From the NCBI RefSeq assembly GCF_013368755.1, contig NC_049566.1, forward strand, positions 930,001 to 994,000: DNA of 64,000 bases, in the 5' to 3' direction. Shown piece after piece: positions 33,162 through 41,848 of this stretch. A program made the translations under genes and the position numbers. Positions within the stretch are counted from its first letter, which is position 1; every line of letters begins with the position of its first letter. The DNA is from Talaromyces rugulosus (Eukaryota > Ascomycota > Eurotiomycetes > Eurotiales > Trichocomaceae). The notes under the pieces were generated by a model. It saw nothing but the letters and a program-made list of their open reading frames with translations. It was not told the DNA's origin and did no database searches.

Positions 33162-34030
33162 CCGCAAAAGGCGACGTCTTTACGGAGCTCCCAGTCTACC
33201 TAGAGGTTGGGAGACGACTAATAGTCCATGGATTATTCTTGTCTCGTCTTTCCCATTAACCACATGTCTTTTCACAATGTCAAACTAGCATATCTTCTTT
33301 ATGAAGATATTCATTAGATCAATCAATCATACGGCTCCTTTGTTTCGGCATATTGAATATCAGCGTCAGCATCTTGATTGTATACAACCATGTGATTCGG
33401 TCGGCCCCACCACCACGGCGGGCCCGCGCTAGTCCAGATCGAGGAGATTCACATGTCATGCATCCCAATTATAGTGATCTGATTATCTTTTGCCGGTGCA
33501 CAAAAATATGCAAATATTTGTAGTTTACTTTGCCACTAATAGTTGGCCTTGTCTCGGAATTACTAATTCGTATGCGTTCAATGCGTCAATGCGCCAAGGA
33601 ATTTCCCCCGTCTGTGATTCCCGCGGCTTGGGAGGAGTGAGTTTCTTTCGCAATAATGATATTAAATAAATAACCATGGCACTAAGACTGCTTCTTGGGC
33701 CTTGCTACTAACTAATAGATTGCCGGAAGAGGCTATCGGCACTTGATTTACTGGGTCAGCAATGCTTAATAGTAATAGTAATTGGCACAATCACAGGGAA
33801 AACTCCCGGTTGACATGTGAACAAAACCACCGCCCCTCCAATCGAAATTTGCCAGGGTGGAATCAGAGAGACATGCATGCTGTGACCAACTTTTTCCTCT
33901 TTCTTTTTTCCTTTTTTTTCCCTTTTTTTTTTCCTTTCAGTGATACCACGGTAGAGCCAGACAGTAGAGCCAAGGCGCATAAAATGTGATAATGTAAAAA
34001 GAAGTGTGACCAGCCAGTGGGGGGCGGGCG
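33162..34030. other. Spacer, RdRP 3' flank and opi1 upstream region
   Basis: No gene seen. A small hairpin (ATATCTTC at 33290-33297, GAAGATAT at 33303-33310, 5-nt loop) lies about 130 bp after the RdRP stop. T-rich tracts occur at 33895-33940. Confidence 0.5.
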
Positions 34031-34038
34031 CTGATTGG
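34031..34038 (-). promoter_or_regulatory. CCAAT box, inverted
   Basis: CTGATTGG reads CCAATCAG on the minus strand and is mirrored by CCAATCAG at 34103-34110. Such boxes are bound by the Hap/CBC complex in fungi. It lies about 165 bp upstream of the opi1 ATG. Confidence 0.5.
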
Positions 34039-34050
34039 CGGGCTGGCCCA

Positions 34051-34061
34051 TTTTCACGTGC
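34051..34061 (+). promoter_or_regulatory. Inositol/choline-response-like E-box upstream of opi1
   Basis: TTTTCACGTGC matches 10 of 11 positions of the yeast ICRE consensus TYTTCACATGY, the single change turning CATG into the palindromic CACGTG E-box. It lies about 142 bp upstream of the opi1 ATG, between two CCAAT boxes. Confidence 0.45.
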
Positions 34062-34102
34062 AGGCATCAAACTCGGGCGTCCCCAACGTCCTTCAATCTT
34101 CC

Positions 34103-34110
34103 CCAATCAG
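34103..34110 (+). promoter_or_regulatory. CCAAT box
   Basis: CCAATCAG about 93 bp upstream of the opi1 ATG, in opposite orientation to the copy at 34031-34038. Confidence 0.5.
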
Positions 34111-34202
34111 TTTTCGCCGCCATCTGCTCCGGCCAAATCAAACTGTGCGAGGCCAGCTCGGAAAAGACGGCGCAACTCTCTCTTGTTTCGGAAATAACAA
34201 TA

Positions 34203-35822
34203 ATGGAAGAAGAGCGACGCATTGAACAGATTGGCTCTGGCCAAGACCCGGCCTTCCAGCGGCACGAGTCACCGGCCTTCTCTCAGCAAGCACATGCTTT
34301 CGCCCCAACCGCAACACCAGGAGTGGCTGCTCTTCCTCCTCCTGCTGCGAACATGAGCAGAGACCCATCTAGCGCTGCTGCTCCGGTGTCTCTGTCTTCT
34401 ATGCCGCCCACTCCGTCGTCTTCGTCGACTCTCTCTTACGACCCCTCGCGCACGATGATGGACGTTGATGGCGATCGCGCTCGTCGAGCTGCTAGTGTCT
34501 TATCCATGGACGATATTGAAGCCGCTCAGGCTCTGGAAGGGCTTCGCTCCGGTAAATTTTCCTCGTTTTCTTTTTTTTCTATATCCCTCTTATACTATCT
34601 TATACTGACGAGTGAGATATCAGATTTTGGACATTCCCCTCCTCAACAAACATCCCATTCGCAACAACCTTCCCATTCCTCTGACACGCCAGCTTCAACC
34701 CAGCCTGAACCTTTACTGTCTCTTCTCACGTCGACCCATCCGTTCATCTCGTCCGCAATTAGCGGGTCCGTATCTGCGTATGAGTCGTCCAAATCGTATT
34801 CCACACGCTTTAAATACGGAGCTGAATTTATCGAGAGAAACATCGGATCGCCCGTCGTTAATACTGTCGGCACCGTTTCGCGCAAGACTGGTGTAGAGGG
34901 AGGTCTTCGCTGGGCTTTTCAACGGCGAGACACCAACGACTTTGAAGAGCAAAACAAGCGCAGGAAGATCGAGCCTGCTGATATAGAGAAAGCAGCGCTA
35001 CAACAACGCTTGCGGTCCGCGTCGGATACGTCATATTCAGAAACTTTGCCGCCATACGATGATCAAAAGTCGCCCAACTACGACGAGATCAACCGCGATT
35101 CAATGCAAGCCGAATCAGAACAGAGCCAGAGGAGTTGGCATAACCGTCTGGTAATATCGACCTCTGGGTTGAGTGTGGCTATGAGCGATGAGTCGATCCG
35201 TCGGCTAGCCTACTGTCTGAAATGGCTCAAGTGGGCCAACGAACGACTCAACAATGCAGTCTTGGCTTTGAAAAACGTGCTCAGCAAATGGGAAGAATCA
35301 AAGCAGGGATCATCTACAGATGAGAACTCGTCCCAAAATCGTGCCATGTTGTCGAAGCACATCCAAGTAGTTAAAGAAGACGTCCTGCGAACGTTGAAGC
35401 AAGTCGTCGATATCGTGTCCAAGTACGCTGGAGGTGCACTCCCCGAAAACGCCGGGCGTTTGGTGCGCCGCCATCTCGTCTCGCTCCCGCAGCGCTTCAA
35501 GCTGGCATCGACTTCAAACTCGTCTACCGAGTCTGGGAACTCGGGCTCAGACGTGGCAACCAATGCACGCCGCGTGCTTGTGCTCGCCCAAGAGGGGCTG
35601 GACATGATGACCCAGGTGCATGGCGTTGTCGACGACACGCTGGTCAGCGCCCAGACGTGGTGTGAGCGGTTGAATCGCAAACTGCCAGACCTAGCGAACG
35701 ATCAACAAAACCCGTCAGAAGCCACGCAACAAGAGAACCAGGCAATGTCGATTGACATTAAATCGCCTATTGTAGACGCTCCACACCGAGAGGTTGAAAT
35801 GACAGATGCGGATGCTGTCTAA
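34203..35822 (+). CDS. opi1: Opi1-type transcriptional repressor of phospholipid synthesis genes
   Basis: Two exons, 34203-34551 and 34624-35822, give 515 aa. The 72-nt intron (GTAAAT...ATCAG) is a multiple of three without a stop; splicing yields EGLRSDFGHS. The ATG at 34203 is preferred to the in-frame one at 34035, which lies within promoter-like sequence. Opi1-family text: SMDDIEAAQALEGLRS, SAISGSVSAYESSKSYS, YGAEFIERNIGSPVVNTV, GVEGGLRWAFQRRD and WHNRLVISTSGLSVAMSDES, then helical segments to the end. In yeast, Opi1 is held at the endoplasmic reticulum by phosphatidic acid and enters the nucleus to repress inositol-responsive genes. I do not see the FFAT motif of the yeast protein. The promoter carries an ICRE-like site. 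Confidence 0.93.
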   Translation: MEEERRIEQIGSGQDPAFQRHESPAFSQQAHAFAPTATPGVAALPPPAANMSRDPSSAAAPVSLSSMPPTPSSSSTLSYDPSRTMMDVDGDRARRAASVLSMDDIEAAQALEGLRSGKFSSFSFFSISLLYYLILTSEISDFGHSPPQQTSHSQQPSHSSDTPASTQPEPLLSLLTSTHPFISSAISGSVSAYESSKSYSTRFKYGAEFIERNIGSPVVNTVGTVSRKTGVEGGLRWAFQRRDTNDFEEQNKRRKIEPADIEKAALQQRLRSASDTSYSETLPPYDDQKSPNYDEINRDSMQAESEQSQRSWHNRLVISTSGLSVAMSDESIRRLAYCLKWLKWANERLNNAVLALKNVLSKWEESKQGSSTDENSSQNRAMLSKHIQVVKEDVLRTLKQVVDIVSKYAGGALPENAGRLVRRHLVSLPQRFKLASTSNSSTESGNSGSDVATNARRVLVLAQEGLDMMTQVHGVVDDTLVSAQTWCERLNRKLPDLANDQQNPSEATQQENQAMSIDIKSPIVDAPHREVEMTDADAV

Positions 35823-36490
35823 GACATTTTACTTGTTATACCCACATTCTTTTTTTTTTCAGTAGCGCTTTACCGGTTTTCTCTTCTTTTCTTTTCTTCT
35901 TTTCTTTTTTTGATTGATATCCCCCCTTGCGTCTGTTGAATCTCTTCACTTGGGTTATTTTATGTTATTTATCTATTTCGAGTTCATTCTTTTCCGTTAT
36001 CTAAAACCCTCGTTTTTTCTATTTTCCTCTTCGGGGTTCAAGGCGCAAGCGAGTATACGATGCATGTCAAAGGTACCAAAAAAAGAGGTGGCTGGTATCA
36101 TTACCAATTGCAAAACAAAAATTGATATCCTTGAAATGGTCGATTTGTCTCCATATTTCAAACCGTATATGCCGTACAGTAAGTATTAAGTATGCACATG
36201 AACTTGAGAAAACATTTACATGCTTTGTAATAGATATCGAATGTATCGATTTAACTGTCATACATCTTCACTAGAAAATAGATTCCACAAATCACTTCAT
36301 CTCCGTTATGCAACATGCAAATTATGCAGTGTGTTCAAGGGTCTTGGGGTATCTCAGATGCGTATAATACTAACAAAAGAAAAAAGAAAAGGAAAAAAAA
36401 AAGCATAGATCCAGATAATAAGAAACTCCAACGTGAAATCAAATAGAAATAGAGAAAATGATGACCCCCCAGTAAGGTAAGACGACTACA
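35823..36490. other. Convergent 3' spacer
   Basis: No gene seen between the ends of opi1 and the Cys/His protein gene. Strongly T/C-rich from 35850 to 36030, then AT-rich; consistent with two 3' untranslated regions. Confidence 0.55.
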
Positions 36491-37939
36491 TTAGCGACCA
36501 TAGTATTGCAGCAATTGTGCAATATCTCTGTCTCGAGGGATCGCGAGTGGTGCGTCTTTGCCCTGGTGCCACCTTGCCCACGCAATAGCCGCTTCGTGTT
36601 CAGCTTTGACGAGGCCCTCGCGTCGCTGCAGGGCTCGTCTTTTCATTATATTCTGAAACTGTTTACGTGCGGCGCGCACACGGGCTGCTCGTTCTCGCGG
36701 GTTTGTCAAGCGGCGATGGAGCGTAATCTGGGATGAGATTGAAAACTCCTGTTTGTGCCAGGGGAGGATGGGGGGTGACGGGGGTCGAACGGGTGATGGG
36801 CCGGGGGGTGAAGAAGCAGCGGTAGATGGCGAGGAATGGGAGGAGTAGGTGGATGATGTTGGGGAGGTCGAACGACTGGTGGCAAATGGGTTAGGTTCTC
36901 CTTCCATGGTGGCAAGGCTCATCGGTTTAATTGCTGCCGTAGTAGTCACATTTCCGTTTGCATTTGTGTTGTGGCCATGGGTCATCAGCTGGTCTACCAT
37001 GTCATGCGAATCTAGCCTAAGCGGGCGGTGTTGACGTGCAGTCCACAGGGCGAGCTTGTATTTCCATGAACGAAAATCGTCCATCTCATCGTTGGTTCGA
37101 CAAAGGTTGAGGGCGCTGCGGCGATGGATGTAGTGTTGATGGATATGATAATCAACACAGTAGAAAGCAAATTTTGATTCATAGCCCTGGTCAACCTCTT
37201 CCATCCCGGCAAAGATTTTGTTCTCTCGGTTGCGATTTATGTGTCCTCCGACTAGTTCTAGATACCTGTCTTGTTGCGCTTGTGTGGCCAGTTGGAGATA
37301 GCCTGGTGCACAGACTTCTTGAGGCATTTCATCTGGGGCAATATCCTCGCATGGCTGGTTGAGGACGAATGGAGGATCCTCTGAACAGCGGTAGATTCCA
37401 TGGCGAATGTCTGATTCCATGATTTCAGGATCAAAATTGATCGCATCGTCACAGTGGTGGCAGTCGAGAGCCTCTTGCAAAATGCCATTCTACGTCAGGC
37501 CAGTTAGCTTGAGTCAAATACAATCAATAAAAGATATCAGACATACCATTTCCACCTCAGCACTAGTATAATCATCGACTGTTGATCCGGTGGACGTGGC
37601 TAAATCCTCGAGCTTTCCTTCCACGTCATCGATGATGCTGGGTGCACTGGACAACCCATTGAAATTTTTCAAGATCGCTTGCACGGTGCATATGTCGCCA
37701 TAACTATAGGAAGCGTCTGAGCCATTTCCAACGAGTGAGACATCCATCCAATCGCAGACAGTCCTGTTGGACAGCGACTGTTTAGAAGAGCGAAGCATGA
37801 GTTTTGGCTGTTGAGGCAGCTTTGGTGGGTGTAGAATCAGCCTCTGAGTGGGCTTTGACGAATTGGTGGAGTTTCTCTGCGATTTCTTGTGTCTAGAGGT
37901 AGATCCAGACCGCAGCTGGACAGCTGTGGTCTTATTCAT
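36491..37939 (-). CDS. Uncharacterised Cys/His-containing protein
   Basis: Two exons on the minus strand, 37939-37547 and 37489-36491, with a 57-nt intron (GTATGT...GTAG), give 463 aa. The joined text has a possible metal-binding area: LDCHHCDD, then IYRC and, later, FAFYCVDYHIHQHYIHRRSA and LNLC. The C-terminal half is Ser/Pro-rich (PPGPSPVRPPSPPILPW), then a basic helix (RAARVRAARKQFQNIMKRRA) and a conserved-looking end (RDIAQLLQYYGR). I do not recognise the family. The frame stays open upstream to 38110, where extra Met codons would add up to 57 residues rich in Arg and hydrophobics (RILLRCALLG), which could be a targeting sequence, so the start is uncertain. It is convergent with opi1. 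Confidence 0.68.
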
Positions 37940-39164
37940 ACTGCTCAGGCTGAAATGGGGTCGGTTAAATCCAGCTCGAATGACAGGTATCGGTCGATGC
38001 CGAAAAGAATGGGTGTAGATAGGACCGAGCAGAGCACAACGCAGGAGTATCCTCATAGAGGTTGCAAGTTTGCTGTCAGGAATCAAGCAGATATTGCAGA
38101 CGAAATTCAAAGGAGGGGGAGAAACTGAGTCACTGTGAGACAGTATTGTATGAAAGCGGCGGGTCTATTGATGTGAATGGTTAAATGTGCAGACAATAGA
38201 GGGGGCTTTGATTGTTCAGTCATTGGTAAAAAGCCACTAAAGTTCCAGAATGCCATTCACAGAGTTGTTCACAGCTATGTCAAAGAAGGCGGTAACAGAT
38301 GAAATAAGATGGTCGTCCATGGTGTTGTCAAAAGATGGAAAGCAACAATAAATGGGCAAACTCGGCGAGAAGAAGAAACGAAGCAAGCCTGGCCAGGTTC
38401 CTGACTTCTGACTCGGCCATTCTGTCTCCGTATTTTTGCTCCCACAGGGCTGACTGAATCACATCGGTTGATAACTTGATACTCATGGTTTGCAGCTATC
38501 AAGTGACAAGACCACCCCCTCTGCAACGGTGGTGAGCCAGACAGGCGATAGTAACAGCAGCAAAAGCTGGTTGCAAGGACGGCCTAGGTTACATTGCGCC
38601 TGGCAGAGCTGATTGGCGACGCATCCAAAGTCACCGGGCTGGTCCAGGTCAGTGGGCGACAAGAGATGAGCGAGATGCGCTCCCGTGACTCCGCGGTCTG
38701 AGGCGCTCCGGCATCACTGGGCCAGCCCACCCCGGGTCACATGGCATGCCCATCGCTCGCCCATCGCTCGTGCCTGTTCTCCCTCTTTAAATAATACAGC
38801 TGGACCCAGAACTGAGGCTACAAAATGAGAAAACATCGGCGGTTCTGCTTTGGATACCCGGCCAATGACGTCATTTACGGCCGGCGTCAAGTGAGTTTGA
38901 GAGACAGACAGTTCGGTATGGAAGCATCATCGGATTCATCTACTTGTTTATTTTGACTTGTACATCCAAAAATCAGACCTACCGACTCGATCATATGTAT
39001 CTTTTGTTTTCCCCGCCGCCCCGTCACAAAATCTATGTTCTAAGTCATCATCATAAGACAAAACGGCCAATCCAAAAACTGCGTTACGGTCCTAGATCTT
39101 CCCAAGTCGTACCAACCCGTTATCCAATTCGTATCGTCATCATATCGCAAATATGTGCAGTCGC
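37940..39164. other. Spacer, no further gene seen
   Basis: Apart from the possible N-terminal extension of the neighbouring gene (37940-38110), no gene is seen. It holds the promoter of that gene and the 3' flank of the reductase gene, an 11-bp tandem duplication (38748-38769) and a CTGATTGG CCAAT-type box near 38610. Confidence 0.5.
38748..38769. repeat. Tandem duplication of an 11-bp unit
   Basis: GCCCATCGCTC at 38748-38758 is repeated exactly at 38759-38769 and followed by one more G. It may be a doubled regulatory site or a slippage product. Confidence 0.7.
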
Positions 39165-40163
39165 TTAAGGAGCAGCGTAGCCGCCATCGACGAGGAGGTC
39201 GGCGGCAGTGGTATAGCTGGATGCGTCGCTGGCCAAGTACAAGAAAGCGCCCTTGAGCTCTTCGGGCATGCCCTCACGGCCCAGAGGGATCTTGCTCTTC
39301 CAGAGGTCGTGTGTCTCCTGGGGAATGAAGTTGGAGATCTCCGTGGCCATGTAGCCAGGAGAGATGGTGTTGGCGCGAGCGAACTTAGCCCATTCAACGG
39401 CAAGAGACTTGACTGTCCTAATTGTTAGCGGGATAATACCAAAGCATTGATGCTCGTCGGGAGCTGCATACCGAGGTGAATAACACCGGCCTTGGCGGCG
39501 TTATAAGGAGCCTGCAGCTGGGGAATGTTGACAATATGGCCGCTCATGGAGGCAGTAGCAACAAAGCTGCCGTAGGTGAAGTTTTCCAGCTTGTTGCCGA
39601 ACAAGTCAGTGCCCTCGTCTTTCTGGCGGCGCCAGTGAGCGGCGGCAGCACGGGCACAGTACCAGGTAGCGTCAAGGTCGGTCTGCACAACGTCCAGGTA
39701 GTGCTGGATGGGGCCATCGACACTGGCACCCTGGGTCCATGGAATACCGGCGTTGGCAATAAAGATATCGAGGCGGCCGCCAAGGTCATTTACAGCTTGG
39801 TTAATGGTATCCTCGGCCTTCTTGTGGTCGCGGAGGTCGGCTTGGTAAGCCTTGGCTAGGAGACTTTAGCAGCCGAGACTATCTAACAGCCGGTTTTCTT
39901 TCCAACGTACCCTTTACGCCATACTTCTGCGCGATCTCGGCAGCTCGTTCGGGGGCCTTGTCGTTTGAGTTGTAGAACAACGCAACGTTGGCACCGGCCT
40001 CGGCAAGACCCTGGACGACGCAGAGACCGATGCCAGCACCGGCACCGGTGACAATGGCAGTTTTTCCCTTGAGGGAGAAGAGAGCGAGCAAGCTGTTGTG
40101 CACGGGAGGGACTGTGTTGTCGTGCACGAAAACAGCGTTCTTGTCGATAGGAGAGCCAGACAT
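39165..40163 (-). CDS. Short-chain dehydrogenase/reductase (L-xylulose/sorbose/mannitol reductase type)
   Basis: Three exons on the minus strand, 40163-39911, 39855-39472 and 39412-39165 (introns of 55 and 59 nt), give 294 aa. Classical SDR motifs are present: cofactor site [13 protein letters not shown] (NNAG variant), catalytic Ser in TASMSG, and APYNAAKAG with the Y-x-x-x-K pair. The end VDGGYAAP and text such as [22 protein letters not shown] are those of NADP-dependent fungal polyol/ketose reductases (Sou2/LxrA/mannitol dehydrogenase group). Splicing at 39413 gives [13 protein letters not shown], the conserved helix after the active site. Likely cytosolic, reducing a ketose such as L-xylulose, L-sorbose or fructose; the exact substrate is not readable. 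Confidence 0.92.
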
Positions 40164-41848
40164 TTTGGATCGAATGCAAGTGCGAGCGTATATGCAGGGT
40201 ACGGTATGAGAGATGAGTAAGATTGAGGAAAAAAAGAACGCAGGACGAGGGGGTGCGCGAGATGAAATAGGCGGGCGCTGCAACTTGCGTTCTGGTTAGC
40301 TCATCACAGGGACTGAGGGGCAAGCTGGGCGGTGATCATTAAGCTCGCCGGTGGAGAGCGGGGCTTTCATTGAGCATATCGACTCGGCCGATCGAAGGTC
40401 GAAGGCCACTTGGGAAATTCGTCAAATTAGGGACTAACTCGGTGGCGCATGCTAGGGCAATGGATCGCTTCTGTTCGTGGCAGTCTGTGTGTGTGTGCTG
40501 CAGACCGCTGAAACGACAAAGGATACGTCGTATGGAACATTGACCATTGTTGTTTTTCGTAAAAACTGCATGCCAGCACAGCAGAGTCTATCACGAGGGC
40601 CAGCCACAGACGCCTTTCGAGGGACCGGTGAAGCAGATTCGAGACGTCGACAAGACGACTAGACGGCCGTAGTGTGGGGATGCTGAAGCTGCTCCGGGGA
40701 AGACGAAGAGGGGCGATGACGGCAAGTCGGTGGAGCCAGTCCACTCGAGCTGTCAGAAAACTAGTGGCAACAATGAAAAATAACAAATAACAGGAATGGG
40801 TAATAGTAGTACCTGTTTTGCCGGGGCTCGATGTCTTTCTCCGTGCCTCTCTGGTGCGGTTTGTTCCTCAGGAGCAACGCCATACAGAAAGCGCTCAGGC
40901 ACGTACCTCACCTCGTTAGCCCTAATTGACGCGACTCGCAGTGTCGGCACACTTCTCGATCCGGAAGCAACGGCAGAATTGCCTATTCGGGTGTTGGCCT
41001 GCTGTTGGGATCCTCATTATTAATATTTGACTGTGTAGTTGGTATTATTGATAGATGATAGAATAACAGTAGAAGTGTAGACGCGACGATGCTAGGTCGC
41101 AGCGGAAGGGGGGGAAACTCCCATCGCTCCTTCCCTGCCGCTGCCGCGTGCTATCCGCAACCCTCAACCCTCCCCCTCCTTTTACTCCCCAAACACACAA
41201 ACACACCAGATAAGTTTCCCACTCGCATCCGATTAGTCAAAGTCCCTCGCAGTAACCCGGTCATTGTTCTTTATTAAATCCAGCAAAGCTACCACGGTCG
41301 CTCCTCTCAGAATAGCCCTGAGCACGATGCATTCCAGCAAGCAACGGTACTGCCAACCGGAGCATGTTTCCAGCCTTCCAGCATGCTACAGCCTGGCGAT
41401 CAGGGGCATCCATCCAAATTTGCGTGCCCTCTTGAGATAGATCTTCTGGTAGCATATCCGTCCTGGGCAAAAACCAGGGATGGGGGTCACGAACAGGCTA
41501 AGCGCATTCTTCGCGTTGGGTAGGACCTGGAAGTTCGCATTCCACGCCGACCACCCATCAATCCGCCTTTCACAACAGTCAACAGTCAACCGGGATATGG
41601 CGGTTCTCACCCCACGGACGCTGCTCCAGTCGTGATTGCCTTTGTGCTGACCCGCCACTCCCAATGCCGTTGCTTCGTTTTGTGTGTCCTCAACCTGCCC
41701 GCGCCAACAGACTTGACCTCAACATCAACGAGAGCGCCGTCATTTCGCCTGTCTCGACAAACGTTTGGCTACTCTATAATTACGGGGAACTGTCAAGTCA
41801 TAGCTTGCTTCGCTCTATCAGTACAACTTCGCAAACGACATCGGGACC
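40164..41848. other. Divergent upstream region, no gene seen
   Basis: About 1.7 kb between divergent starts of the reductase and the membrane protein. Only short frames without features occur. The C-rich stretch 41100-41220 may be the 5' leader of the membrane-protein gene. Confidence 0.5.
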
